A stretch of 52,435 nucleotides of DNA from CAIRTM01 sp963723235 (lineage in GTDB: Bacteria > Desulfobacterota > WTBG01 > CAIYCZ01 > CAIRTM01). Below, piece by piece: positions 36,728 to 45,573 of this stretch (positions are counted from its first letter, which is position 1; each line of letters begins with the position of its first letter). The notes beneath the pieces were generated by a model. It was not told where the DNA came from, ran no database searches, and saw nothing but the letters and a program-made list of their open reading frames with translations. The stretch is taken from assembly GCA_963723235.1 (NCBI GenBank), contig CAVRPV010000007.1, positions 1 to 52,435 on the forward strand. Direction: 5' to 3'. Made by a program: the position numbers and the translations under genes.

Positions 36728-38269
36728 TCAGAAACGCCGGCCCGGCGGCAGCCTCCGGAACATATTCCGTATTCGCGACAAAAAATCCTGATCTGAGGGG
36801 CGCTGCAGGGCCGGGCGCAGTGAAAGCCGTTCGGGTCTTTGCAGGTGTGCCGGCTGTTCAACCGGGCCGGTTTGACTGCCGCCGACAATGCTTTGCAGAA
36901 CACGAACCATGCGGTTGATTTCCCGGGTGCTGTCAGCGATCTGGTCGGTGGAGTCAGCGAACTGGCTGGCGCTGGAAGCGGTTGACTGCGTAATTGCCTC
37001 CATGTGGGTTGTTGCAGAACTTATATGCTGAATGCCCTGGGCTTGTGCGTCGTTTAAATCAGCCACGTTTGTCATCAGGGCATCAACTTTGCCGATACTG
37101 TTGATAATATCACGGGTAGCTTCCCCAACCTGCTGTGAAACCGTAACGCCGTTGTTTGCGCTTGTTTGCGCATCTTCAACCAGAACCGCAGTGCTGCGGG
37201 AAGCCTCGGCGCTGCGGCGCGCAAGATTGCGCACCTCTTCGGCCACAATGGCGAATCCCCGGCCGGCCTCTCCGGCGCGGGCAGCTTCCACCGCGGCATT
37301 CAGGGCGAGCAGGTTGGTTTGAAATGCGATCTCGTCAATCGTTTTCATGATTTTGACGGTTTCCTCCGAGGAGGTCTTGATTTTCATGATGGCGGTGTGC
37401 ATGCGCGTGATTGCTTCAGAGTTCTTTTCGGCTGAGAGGCGGGTGCTGCCGAGCATGTCGGTGACCTGCTTGGCGTTTGCGGCTGTGTTCTGGGATGTTG
37501 CGGCTAATTCCTTGAGTTGGGCTGAAACCTCTTCAAGGCTGGAGGCGTGTTCACTGGATGCACTGGCGATTTGATGCGACGCACCCGCGAGGCTGTTGAT
37601 CGCGGTGGTCGTGGTGCCGGAACTGTGGAGCAGCCCCTCAATAACGTTGTGCACTGGCCTTACAACCGAGCGCGGCAGCAGCAACATGATGAGTATGGCA
37701 ATTACAATGGCGATTGCTGTAAGCGTGCCGATGCTCCAATTGCTGTAACTGCGGATTCTCCAATAATCAGTGTTGGCCGCTTGACCCTGTTCATCAAAAT
37801 AACCCTGCAGCTTCTTCAGTGCGTCAGTTATTCGGGCCACGGGCAGGTCAATCCGGTTGTCGGCGGCCCGAGGCAGCGGGCTCAACTGTTCATTCATGCC
37901 GAACAGCTCGGCGCGCTGGTTGCGTACCTCATCTACAAGGTGCCGGATGCGGGAGCTTGTCTCCGGCAGGCTCAACGGGCTCTGAGCGCCGAAAGCATTT
38001 TCAAAAACACGTTTTTCTTCGGTAATTGCCTGGGCAACGGCCGCGGAGCCGGAAGCGCCCTGTTCTTGCCGTATGGCTGCGAGGGTGGTGTGCAGCTGGG
38101 CCGTGTAGCTCAGAAGCAGGCTGACAGCCTCACGGCTTGTGCTTTGTGTAATGTGTGCGTATCTGTAAAGTGTTGCATAGCGTTGGGTAAGGGAGGTGAG
38201 GATAAGAATAACAATAAACAAGAACAGCAAGCGTAGATTCAGTTTTGCCGTAAAACTCATTGAGGCCAT
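36728..38269 (-). CDS. methyl-accepting chemotaxis protein
   Basis: Transmembrane chemoreceptor, 513 residues. Order: TM1 (LRLLFLFIVILILTSLTQRY), a helical periplasmic sensor of about 130 residues resembling a four-helix bundle (ITQSTSREAVSLLLSYTAQL), TM2 (AIAIVIAILIMLLL), then only a short stub where a HAMP domain is expected (PRSVVRPVHNVIEGL), then the coiled-coil signalling domain with the tip DEIAFQTNLLALNAAVEAAR and GRGFAIVAEEVRNLARRSAE. C-terminus is Pro/Arg-rich with no NWETF-type pentapeptide. Strong AAGGAG ribosome site eight bases before ATG. Own promoter at 38374-38403. Ligand unknown. Intact. Confidence 0.93.
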   Translation of the reverse strand: MASMSFTAKLNLRLLFLFIVILILTSLTQRYATLYRYAHITQSTSREAVSLLLSYTAQLHTTLAAIRQEQGASGSAAVAQAITEEKRVFENAFGAQSPLSLPETSSRIRHLVDEVRNQRAELFGMNEQLSPLPRAADNRIDLPVARITDALKKLQGYFDEQGQAANTDYWRIRSYSNWSIGTLTAIAIVIAILIMLLLPRSVVRPVHNVIEGLLHSSGTTTTAINSLAGASHQIASASSEHASSLEEVSAQLKELAATSQNTAANAKQVTDMLGSTRLSAEKNSEAITRMHTAIMKIKTSSEETVKIMKTIDEIAFQTNLLALNAAVEAARAGEAGRGFAIVAEEVRNLARRSAEASRSTAVLVEDAQTSANNGVTVSQQVGEATRDIINSIGKVDALMTNVADLNDAQAQGIQHISSATTHMEAITQSTASSASQFADSTDQIADSTREINRMVRVLQSIVGGSQTGPVEQPAHLQRPERLSLRPALQRPSDQDFLSRIRNMFRRLPPGRRF

Positions 38270-38373
38270 GTTTTGTTCTCCTTAAGCAATTGTCAACTGT
38301 CGGCTGATAGCGTGTGCCGAAACAGTATGCGGTTTGCCCGAGCGATGCGGTCTTGACGTGTACATTTTACGGC

Positions 38374-38403
38374 ATTATATGGTTTATCGGTCAAAAATAT
38401 CAA
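38374..38403 (-). promoter_or_regulatory. promoter of the chemoreceptor gene
   Basis: On the minus strand TTGATA (38398-38403) and TATAAT (38374-38379) with an 18-base spacer. The spacer contains ACCGATAA, one mismatch from the sigma-28 -10 box GCCGATAA, but no matching -35 is seen at the right distance. Confidence 0.65.
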
Positions 38404-38660
38404 AGAAACAAATTGTTTAATAGGACAAAACGTTTTTTGTCTCATAGTAGAATATCATATGTATCCGGGTTTTCAAGAACGATACACGGTATGCAGAGAG
38501 AGAGTAAAATTTTTGTTCAGGGCTTTTGTATGGTTACCCGCGCTGCATTGCGGCACCATTGCATGGCGTGGGGTATCCATCTGATAATTGCAGCAGATAT
38601 TCTGTGGTGGCTCAATCCTCCGGGATAACTGCGGGCCTGTCTGCAAAGGGCTTATTGCCA

Positions 38661-38689
38661 TTGACAGGGGCCATGCGCTTTTTTATACT
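38661..38689 (+). promoter_or_regulatory. sigma-70 promoter for the phosphodiesterase gene
   Basis: TTGACA (38661-38666), 17-base spacer, TATACT (38684-38689). Leader of about 110 bases. Confidence 0.82.
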
Positions 38690-38802
38690 GTTGGATATGG
38701 AATAATCGTTAACGTCGCCGCAGCCAATGCCGGTAGCTGTCATACTGCAAAAGGTTTTAAGGCACTTCTGACGGGTAACCCTGGCAGCACTATGGAGCGC
38801 AT

Positions 38803-39300
38803 ATGCAGATGAAGCATCTTGTCGGCATAGTAGCCGATACCCATGACAACCGCCCGGCAATTCAAAAGGCGGTGGCTCTGTTTAATCAGCGCGGAACAGG
38901 TCTTGTCATTCACGCCGGTGATATGATCTCGCCATTTTGTATTCTTGATTTCGCGGCCCTTGCGTGCCCCATGCAGATGGTGTTCGGCAACAATGACGGC
39001 GAACGGATCGGGCTGCACAGTGCCTTTCAGGCCAAAGGGACAATTCAAAGCGGTCCCCGGGTTTTTGAATATGAGGGCAAACGTTTTTTGTTGATGCATG
39101 AGGATGGTTGCGTTGATCGGTTGCAGGACTTGAACTCCATTGATGTTGTGGTATATGGTCATACGCACGTGCCGGATGTCCGGCCCGGGCCCCCGCTGAT
39201 CATTAATCCGGGCGAGGCAGGGGGATGGCTCAAGCAGCGCTCTACGGTCGCGGTGCTTGATTTGCAGACAATGCAGGCAGAGATTGTGGATATTGGCTGA
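38803..39300 (+). CDS. YfcE/MJ0936-type metallophosphoesterase
   Basis: 165 residues, the family size. Metal ligands in order: IVADTHDN (D-x-H), VIHAGDMIS (GD), VFGNNDGER (GN-D, where most relatives have GNCD), LLMHEDG (His), VVVYGHTHVPD (GHTH). The fourth motif is MHEDG, not the usual THGH, so one metal ligand position is altered. Such enzymes hydrolyse phosphodiesters in vitro; the natural substrate is unknown. ATG 38803, with GGAG upstream. Intact. Confidence 0.88.
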   Translation: MQMKHLVGIVADTHDNRPAIQKAVALFNQRGTGLVIHAGDMISPFCILDFAALACPMQMVFGNNDGERIGLHSAFQAKGTIQSGPRVFEYEGKRFLLMHEDGCVDRLQDLNSIDVVVYGHTHVPDVRPGPPLIINPGEAGGWLKQRSTVAVLDLQTMQAEIVDIG

Positions 39301-39356
39301 GTGTTTTTGAGGGGAATACGGGCTTTAGACAGGCCTTCAGCATGGAGCGGCTTCGT

Positions 39357-39923
39357 ATGAATATAAAAATAAAAAGTCTGTGTGCGGTGATGGTTTTTGC
39401 GCTGGTGAGCCTTGTCTCCGGGTTTGTGCAGTCGGCCTCTGCCGCAGAGGTGCATACTCTGGAGCTTGCATCTCCGCCTGCAGCCGATGAACGCGCCTAT
39501 CTGGGCATCACCGCAGACAGTTTCAGGCTTGCCGATGTACAGGCTGACATTATTATAATTGAGCTTTTTTCTCTCTACTGTTCGTTGTGCGCGAAAGAGG
39601 CTCCTGCGGTTGCAGAGTTATTCCTCCTTGCGCAAAAGCAGTCAACACCGCAGCGCAGGATTGTGCTGCTCGGCATCGGGGCAGGCGGCAGCATGGATGA
39701 GGCCGCCCGTTTTCAGAAACTGCACAGCGTGCCATTTCCCATGGTGCCTGATCAGAAAGTGATCATCGCGCGGACTATGAAAATGGCGATTACCCCCGGA
39801 TTTATCGCTTTTAAAAAGCAACCGGACGGATCGCTGGTCAGTCTGTATACGCGTTCCGGCGTACTGGGTCCTCCACAGCATTTTCTGGACAGTGCTCTGC
39901 AGGCCGCAGCGGCACTGCCCTGA
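39357..39923 (+). CDS. exported thioredoxin-like protein
   Basis: 188 residues. Signal peptide (SLCAVMVFALVSLVSGFVQS, cleavage after ASA near residue 29), then a TlpA/ResA-type thioredoxin fold: ELFSLYCSLCAKEAPAVAEL with the redox CSLC motif, IVLLGIGAGGSMDEAARF, and cis-proline ITPGFIAFK. A periplasmic thiol reductase or oxidase role is likely. ATG 39357 is chosen because GGAG lies nine bases upstream; an in-frame ATG at 39342 is possible. Follows the phosphodiesterase gene by 56 bases. Intact. Confidence 0.85.
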   Translation: MNIKIKSLCAVMVFALVSLVSGFVQSASAAEVHTLELASPPAADERAYLGITADSFRLADVQADIIIIELFSLYCSLCAKEAPAVAELFLLAQKQSTPQRRIVLLGIGAGGSMDEAARFQKLHSVPFPMVPDQKVIIARTMKMAITPGFIAFKKQPDGSLVSLYTRSGVLGPPQHFLDSALQAAAALP

Positions 39924-39944
39924 GGCCGGACTCTGGCCACCCCC

Positions 39945-41387
39945 TCATTGCAGCGTCACGCTTTCATATGCAGGAACATCAGGGCTGTTGCTTTTTTTGA
40001 GGGCTGCGATCGTATCGGGATGCGCGCTCAGGGCCCAGATGAAGTGGCCCTTTTTCATGTAGCGTTTAACAACCCGGACAATATCTCGGGCTGATACCTG
40101 GTTGACTCTGTCCACGCTGTACAGAAATTGCCGGCAGTCACCATAGCTGTTGTGAGCTGCGGCCATGCGCTGTGCAATGGCTGCATTGTCCTGTATGCCT
40201 GCATAATATTCCGTGGAAAATGCTGTTTTATAGAATCCCAGTGCCTGCTCGATTTCCAGGTAGGTCCCCGGAATTTCTTTTTGGCTGTAGGGTGAAACAC
40301 ATTTGCCCTGAGCGGCCACATCGATCGCAGCTGCTATAAGCTTCATTGCTTTCAGGGGGTCACTGGTTCGGTAGGCGGACAGGGTGCCGTAATTCGCCTT
40401 TTTACTGAACATAGCTGCCCAGGTTGAATATACCAGCCCCTGTCTGGTTCTGAGAATATCATTCATGATGTCGGTAAGCAGTTTGCCTGCCAGCTCGAGC
40501 GGCCAGTAATCGGCTTTGTCCGGGGGGGCAATCGCAAAGTCTGCCCGCAGGTATGAGGCGTCGGGACTGAGTTGCGCATTGCTGTCCAGAATCAGGCGTG
40601 TCCGGTCGCTTTGAGGAAAGCGCCGGGGGACAGCGGGAGCGGCAGAGCCCATAGGCAGTGAGCCGATGGTTGCATTTAAGCGTTCCTTCAGGGCATCCAG
40701 ATTAAAATTTCCCGCTGCAAAAACCGTCAGGCGCTGCGCAACCAGCGTGCTCCGGTAAAAATTTTGAATATCCTGCAGGCTCAGGCCTGCCAGCGTTGCG
40801 GGCGTGTCTATATATGCCTGGTATGGATGGCCTGCAAAAAAGGCCTGATTTGCAACACGTGACGCCCGGGCATATCCGTCCGTTAAACTGGAGCGGTATG
40901 CATTGATTGCATTGGTAACCGTTTCCCGGAAAAGTTCCGGTGGAAATGTCGGCTGCATAATAAGATTCAGAAAAAGATCAAATGTCTGTTTAAAATGGGT
41001 GTCGATCGTTTGCATTTGAATCGTTGCATAATCAAGATCGGTATTTGTGGTTATGGTGCTGGATGTGCGCTTGAGAATATCCCTGCGGGCACTGTCGGGA
41101 TAACGCTCTGAGGCCATGCACATTAATTGCAGGGTGATTTTATCAAGGCCGGCTTTTTGTGGATCGACTGCGCCGGCGCCTCCGTTGATACTGAGTATAA
41201 TCGAGTGCATGCGGCTCAGAGGATTCTGTTTGACAAACACCTCTATGCCGTTGTTGAGCTTGAATTCATGAAATGGCTGCAGGCTTTGGCTTTCTTGTGT
41301 AGAATAACGCTTCGTGCAGGCACAGAGGCATACGAGAGCCACGCAGCAGGCCGTGATGATGAGTTTGGGCGCGGTCAGGGGGTGCAT
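39945..41387 (-). CDS. M16-family peptidase, inactive-type subunit, lipoprotein
   Basis: 480 residues. Signal sequence ends with a lipobox (VALVCLCAC, Cys at about residue 24). Peptidase M16 fold: HEFKLNNGIEVFVKQNPLSR and IILSINGGAGAVDPQKAGLD, but the HxxEH zinc site is absent (KITLQLM in its place), so this is the non-catalytic partner. C-terminal domain with RTRQGLVYSTWAAMFSKK. It lies 27 bases after the gene for an active M16 peptidase on the same strand, the usual paired arrangement. Intact. Confidence 0.88.
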   Translation of the reverse strand: MHPLTAPKLIITACCVALVCLCACTKRYSTQESQSLQPFHEFKLNNGIEVFVKQNPLSRMHSIILSINGGAGAVDPQKAGLDKITLQLMCMASERYPDSARRDILKRTSSTITTNTDLDYATIQMQTIDTHFKQTFDLFLNLIMQPTFPPELFRETVTNAINAYRSSLTDGYARASRVANQAFFAGHPYQAYIDTPATLAGLSLQDIQNFYRSTLVAQRLTVFAAGNFNLDALKERLNATIGSLPMGSAAPAVPRRFPQSDRTRLILDSNAQLSPDASYLRADFAIAPPDKADYWPLELAGKLLTDIMNDILRTRQGLVYSTWAAMFSKKANYGTLSAYRTSDPLKAMKLIAAAIDVAAQGKCVSPYSQKEIPGTYLEIEQALGFYKTAFSTEYYAGIQDNAAIAQRMAAAHNSYGDCRQFLYSVDRVNQVSARDIVRVVKRYMKKGHFIWALSAHPDTIAALKKSNSPDVPAYESVTLQ

Positions 41388-41414
41388 GGTAAGCCTTTCT
41401 TTTTTTGTGAAGCA

Positions 41415-42824
41415 TTATTGCGGGCGCCCGGCGGCGCGCGTTATTATGTGTTGACGGGCTTCATCGTCCGCATGCAGCCAGACAGAGGTTAAAAATGGCG
41501 CATTGTGCAGGTAGCGTTTAATGTAGGCGCAGATCTCGTCCGGCACAACCTTGTCGATGGCATCAACATAGCCGACATAATAATCCGTTGAGGTTGAGGC
41601 CCACCAGAAAGAAAGGTTCTCTATGTAGCGCGCGGGAATATCGCGGGCAATGATTTCCTGATTTTCGATTTCGCGCCGCGCGGAGTCAAACTCATCCGGG
41701 GCAAAATAGCCAGCAGTGCTCATGGCGCTGATTTCGTGCAGGACTGCCGCGCGCAGGCGCATGATACTATTCCACAGCCCTTCTTCGTCGGGCACAACGA
41801 GCGTAAAGGAAAAGTATGTTACGCCGCCGTCGCGCTGTGTGTAGTATCCGGCTGAAATATTGCGGGTGCCGCCATAGAGTTCAGGGATGGTTTTTTCAAG
41901 AGATGTTTTGAAACGCCCCTGCGGACTGTTTACCATTTGGGTCCAGATGTCAGCCGCATAGGTCGACGCAGTGTCTATGGCGGTGTCCGGTCCTCGAAAG
42001 ATCATCTGTACCTGTGCCAGTCCCTGTGTGGGGGAATTATCAACCACAACCCACTGCGGTCCGGCAAGAGGCTTGTGCGGCTTAAGATCGGGGAACCCGG
42101 TGCCGGGCTTCCAGCTGCCGAACAATGTCTGCACAAGGCGCAGGGTTTCCTGCGGGTTGATATCGCCGGCCACGAACAGGGCGGCGTTATTGGGCACATA
42201 AAAGGTTTGCTGAATGAAGCGCAATTGCTCGATGCTGGCTGAGCGAATCACCTGCAGGTCCCCCCCCACATCCCTTCGAAACCAGTAGTCGGGGTAGAGC
42301 GCATGGCACTGGGCCTGCTCAAGCCGGTATTCAGGCTGGGCCTGCGAGCCAGCGATCTCGTTGTATACAACTTGCCGTTCCAGTTTCAGTTCATCCTCGC
42401 GCAGCAAAGGACTCTGCACTGCCGCTGCCCAGAACTCGAGCCCTTCTGCCAGACGATCCGAGGGGATCGTAAAAAAATACGTTGCATACTCTGTGCTGGT
42501 GCCACCGTTCCAGTTGCCTACCCCTAAACGCTTCATGGCGGCCATGAAATCTTCCTGGCTTGGGTAGCGCTCATTACCTTTGAAAAGCATATGTTCATAT
42601 AAATGACACAGGCCGTTAAGCTGTTCGGTCTCAACAATGGCGCCGGCGCGGAATGTGATCATGATGGTCACCAGCGGAACCTGGCTGTTTGGCACCAGAA
42701 AAACCTCAAGGCCGTTTGGAAGCACATGGGTGTCGAGAGCCTGCGCGTGCAATGGCATACACAGGAGCGCAAGGAGCAGCGCTGCCGGTGTGAACAGGTA
42801 TGGGAGCTTTCGTCTGGCTGACAT
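41415..42824 (-). CDS. M16-family zinc peptidase, active subunit
   Basis: 469 residues. Signal peptide (LFTPAALLLALLCMPLHAQA) and then DTHVLPNGLEVFLVPNSQVP, ITFRAGAIVETEQLNGLCHL, the inverted zinc motif HLYEH and the downstream Glu in RQVVYNEIAGS. The second domain has DYWFRRDVGGDLQVIRSASI and VPNNAALFVAGDINPQETLR. It makes a periplasmic processing peptidase with its neighbour. The substrate is unknown. Intact; first gene of a two-gene operon. Confidence 0.92.
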   Translation of the reverse strand: MSARRKLPYLFTPAALLLALLCMPLHAQALDTHVLPNGLEVFLVPNSQVPLVTIMITFRAGAIVETEQLNGLCHLYEHMLFKGNERYPSQEDFMAAMKRLGVGNWNGGTSTEYATYFFTIPSDRLAEGLEFWAAAVQSPLLREDELKLERQVVYNEIAGSQAQPEYRLEQAQCHALYPDYWFRRDVGGDLQVIRSASIEQLRFIQQTFYVPNNAALFVAGDINPQETLRLVQTLFGSWKPGTGFPDLKPHKPLAGPQWVVVDNSPTQGLAQVQMIFRGPDTAIDTASTYAADIWTQMVNSPQGRFKTSLEKTIPELYGGTRNISAGYYTQRDGGVTYFSFTLVVPDEEGLWNSIMRLRAAVLHEISAMSTAGYFAPDEFDSARREIENQEIIARDIPARYIENLSFWWASTSTDYYVGYVDAIDKVVPDEICAYIKRYLHNAPFLTSVWLHADDEARQHIITRAAGRPQ

Positions 42825-42838
42825 GTGTGTATCCGTTT

Positions 42839-42866
42839 ATTCTTAATAAGAACAGAGGTTCGTCAA
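42839..42866 (-). promoter_or_regulatory. possible promoter of the M16 peptidase pair
   Basis: Minus strand TTGACG (42861-42866) and AAGAAT (42839-42844), 16-base spacer. It would give a very short leader without a ribosome site, so translation might start almost at the 5' end. Confidence 0.45.
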
Positions 42867-43088
42867 CGGGCTGGTTTGTTCCGTGCCTGTGCCGGAAGCG
42901 CCCGGAGTTTTTATGTTTATGCGCTGTAAAGAGCTGATATGTTCACAGCAGCAGTCCGTTTTCAGCCCCCTAAAATTAGTCTCTCTGAAGGGGGGTGTCA
43001 ATCAAAATGTTCAGTGGCGCTCGTGCACAGGGTACGATAATGCGCATTACATCTTGTGCGCCATCCTAAAGATTGTTATAGTGTGCCT

Positions 43089-43165
43089 GCCTTGACGGCT
43101 TTATGAAAAGGCATGCATGGTAACGGTTGTACACAGGGAACCCCATGCGAGGGGGATGTTTTTTT
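43089..43165 (+). ncRNA. candidate small RNA
   Basis: TTGTGC (43054-43059) and TATAGT (43077-43082) are 17 bases apart. The transcript would run to a hairpin CCCC-ATGCGA-GGGG (43141-43154) followed by T7 (43159-43165). Inside, GCCTT pairs with AAGGC, and GCATGG with CCATGC. No known family recognised. Confidence 0.35.
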
Positions 43166-43299
43166 CTCAGCCCTGGCGGGCATTTGAAGCTATGATGTGA
43201 GCATGGCCTTTCCGGACGAGGTGCACGGGATTGGGTTATTGAGCGGACGCCGGGCACCGGCATAGGGCCTATTGCTTTAAAGGAGTGAGCCTGCAGTGT

Positions 43300-43327
43300 T
43301 TGCAAGGCCATATAAACTAGGTATAAT
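43300..43327 (+). promoter_or_regulatory. promoter of the Yip1-domain gene
   Basis: TTGCAA (43300-43305), 16-base spacer, TATAAT (43322-43327), about 50 bases before the start. Confidence 0.65.
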
Positions 43328-43379
43328 CGTGTTTTAGACTGGCGCTGGCCGCGCCTTGAGCTTAGAAAGTTTTGCCCGC

Positions 43380-43964
43380 ATGGATCAACCCAAAACAATT
43401 CGCTTTGTTCCGTCCCGCTTTCTTGAAAGTTTCATCGCTGTTGCACGGGAGTTGATTTTCAGGCCTCGGCAGTTCTTTGAACAGTTGCGCCCAAGTGGAT
43501 CACTTTTCGGGCCGCTTACGTTTCTTTCTCTGTGTCTGTTTTTATCGACGTTGATTGTTGCGAATGCGCTCGGGGCAAATCCACCGTTATTTATCAAGCT
43601 GTTCGTTTCGTGGATTGTCTCTGCGGTGCTGGGCAGCATGTGCCTGCATGCCGTGCTGGTATCGCCGTTGTTTAATGCCCGGCTACCCTATGAGGCCACG
43701 CTGAGTATTATTGCCTATGCATGTATTGTCGAACTTGTAGCCTGGATTCCGTTGCTTGGTGTTATCGCTAAATTTTATGGCCTTTTTATTATGTATATCG
43801 GCTTTAAGGCTATTCATCAACTGCCTGCGCGCCGTGCGGCCTTTGCGGTTTTGCTGGCTGTGCTGCTAACCAACATCATCAGGCTCATGATGCTGCGGCT
43901 GCTTGCCCCCGAGTGGCTGGACAGCCTGATACAGGCCATCGAAAGCAGCAGCATTTCCGCATAA
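43380..43964 (+). CDS. Yip1-domain multi-pass membrane protein
   Basis: 194 residues. N-terminal amphipathic part with VARELIFRPRQFFEQL, the usual opening of bacterial YIP1 proteins, then about five membrane segments: GPLTFLSLCLFLSTLIVANA, LFVSWIVSAVLGSMCLHAVL, ATLSIIAYACIVELVAWIPL, VIAKFYGLFIMYIGFKAI and AFAVLLAVLLTNIIRLMML. Function in bacteria unknown. ATG 43380 is preferred over an upstream TTG at 43356. Faces the next gene convergently. Intact. Confidence 0.75.
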   Translation: MDQPKTIRFVPSRFLESFIAVARELIFRPRQFFEQLRPSGSLFGPLTFLSLCLFLSTLIVANALGANPPLFIKLFVSWIVSAVLGSMCLHAVLVSPLFNARLPYEATLSIIAYACIVELVAWIPLLGVIAKFYGLFIMYIGFKAIHQLPARRAAFAVLLAVLLTNIIRLMMLRLLAPEWLDSLIQAIESSSISA

Positions 43965-44164
43965 ACCGCATCCGCTTTTTTCCTGCAGAGTTTTGCGGGA
44001 AATTTCAGCGACCTTTTTTGCCCTTGCTTTGGCTCAATGGACAAAAGACGGAAACACCGTGTGTTTAAATGACGGCAGGGTCGGTACCGGATTTTTCTAA
44101 GAGTTTAGTCGGGAGAAAATGACGGCGCGCTATGATTGGAGGAAATTTCGGGCGTTAGCCTGAT

Positions 44165-45160
44165 TCAGGCATTTTCTTTCTTGTCTTCATTTTCTTCATG
44201 CTTGATGATGCCCTGCAGGGATATTTTTTGAAACGGCAGCATGGCCAGACCCAGCACGACGATTGGCACCATCTGGAAAAAATGGAGCAAAATCGCATAG
44301 GAAAGGGCATCTTCATTGCTAACGCCGAAGCAGACCAGGCCGATTTTACAGGCCACGTGGTAGGTTCCGATAAAACCGGGAGCGGCCGGCAGCATAACGC
44401 CCAGCGCGATGATAACCGTAACGGCAAAGCCGTTGATGATTGACAGTTCAAATCCGAATCCCAGAAATAGCACGTAGGCTGACAGGCCTATGATACCCCA
44501 GATCAGCACTGATAAAAAAAGCACATAGAGTGTTTTTCCGATGTTGGGCAGAATCTGCAGGCCGTCGATAAATGAATGCGCAAGCCGATTGAGCGGGGCC
44601 GCAATCTTTTTGGGAAACACGCTCAGAATGGCATCAATGCTGTTGATGGAAAAATCACGTTTTATCGCGAGAATTATCAGTATTATAAAAATCGACAAAG
44701 AAATTGTCAGCATTGTAATGCCCGCTTTCACCACTTCAGGCGGTAGCGAGACTTTCATAATAACAATAAACAGGAACAGCATCAGGGTCAGCAGATCAAA
44801 TACCCGTTCGAGAATGATGGTTGCCATGGTCGCCGACATTTTGATGCCGCTGTGCTTCTTAACTAGGTAGGGCCGGGCGAATTCTCCCAAACGGGCAGGC
44901 AGTACACTGACCGCCATATATCCGATTGAGCCAAGGATAAAGAGCGTTTTCTGGTCGTAGCTCACCAGCGTTTCCAGAATTTTGCCCCAGCGGTAGCAGC
45001 GCAGATAATGTGCGCACAGCACAATGAGTACCACGGGAATGATGTAGAGGTAGTTCACCGAAGCAAGGCTTGCAGCCAGGGCGCTGAAATCAATGCCGCG
45101 AAATGCAAAATAAATACAAACACAGCTGATAAGCAGGCCAAAAACAATATTTTTTTTCAT
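44165..45160 (-). CDS. lysylphosphatidylglycerol synthase/UPF0104-type integral membrane protein
   Basis: 331 residues with about eight membrane helices. Family marks: GLLISCVCIYFAFRGIDFSA at the start, LRCYRWGKIL, SVLPARLGEFARPYLVKK (the conserved G-E-x-x-R), ATIILERVFDLLTLM and LPAAPGFIGTYHVACK. The family includes the flippase part of MprF and proteins near glycosyltransferases; there is no aminoacyl-transferase domain, so a lipid or glycolipid transport role is only inferred. Charged C-terminus (HEENEDKKENA). Intact. Confidence 0.82.
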   Translation of the reverse strand: MKKNIVFGLLISCVCIYFAFRGIDFSALAASLASVNYLYIIPVVLIVLCAHYLRCYRWGKILETLVSYDQKTLFILGSIGYMAVSVLPARLGEFARPYLVKKHSGIKMSATMATIILERVFDLLTLMLFLFIVIMKVSLPPEVVKAGITMLTISLSIFIILIILAIKRDFSINSIDAILSVFPKKIAAPLNRLAHSFIDGLQILPNIGKTLYVLFLSVLIWGIIGLSAYVLFLGFGFELSIINGFAVTVIIALGVMLPAAPGFIGTYHVACKIGLVCFGVSNEDALSYAILLHFFQMVPIVVLGLAMLPFQKISLQGIIKHEENEDKKENA

Positions 45161-45573
45161 GGATATCTTTTCCTGTGTTTCTATGCGTTACAGGTATTTG
45201 AGTTGAAAATCAGGTGAAACCCGCGGATCGTGTGTGTTTTTGTGTCAGTTCCCGGTTGTTATGGATTTTAATAGGCGTACGACTGTAATTTTAATCAAGG
45301 TATCGCCTAAAATTTCCGAAAAGCATTAAATGTCCGGCAACTAGCCGCTTCCGTGGCCGCTGACAGGTGTTTGAAGGTGAGTCGGCAAGCGACTATAGAA
45401 ATATAATAAAAACGGTTTTTTTGCAACATTTTGTCAAAGCCTGTTTAAAAACCAGTTTCCGAAAAACCTTTACAAAAGATAAGGCCATATTACAATAAAA
45501 CGTGTTGTGTACGGGCTGAGCAGCAGACATGCCAGCCGCAAGGTGTTCAGGAACTCTTTTATCAGGAAAAGTA
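45161..45573. other. intergenic region before pilB
   Basis: About 410 AT-rich bases between divergent genes. It contains a 5-bp hairpin AGTCG-GCAAG-CGACT (45380-45394) and the pilB promoter at 45469-45496. No coding frame of note. Confidence 0.5.
45469..45496 (+). promoter_or_regulatory. promoter of pilB
   Basis: TTTACA (45469-45474), 16-base spacer, TACAAT (45491-45496); five of six matches in each box. About 75 bases before pilB. Confidence 0.65.

Larger units (their letters stand above)
38270..38802. other. intergenic region between chemoreceptor and phosphodiesterase genes
   Basis: About 530 bases holding divergent promoters (38374-38403 minus, 38661-38689 plus). A 104-codon frame at 38314-38628 has no ribosome site and no family-like features, so I do not call it. 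The rest shows no RNA signature that I know. Confidence 0.5.
42825..43379. other. intergenic region with candidate small RNA
   Basis: About 555 bases between divergent genes. It holds a CCCCCT/AGGGGG inverted repeat near 42969-42999, a candidate small RNA with its own promoter and terminator (43054-43165), and the promoter at 43300-43327 for the next gene. No good protein-coding frame. Confidence 0.5.

Noticed and set aside
38314..38628. 104-codon open frame between the chemoreceptor and phosphodiesterase genes
   Set aside because: Runs across both promoters, lacks a ribosome site and looks like no protein family.
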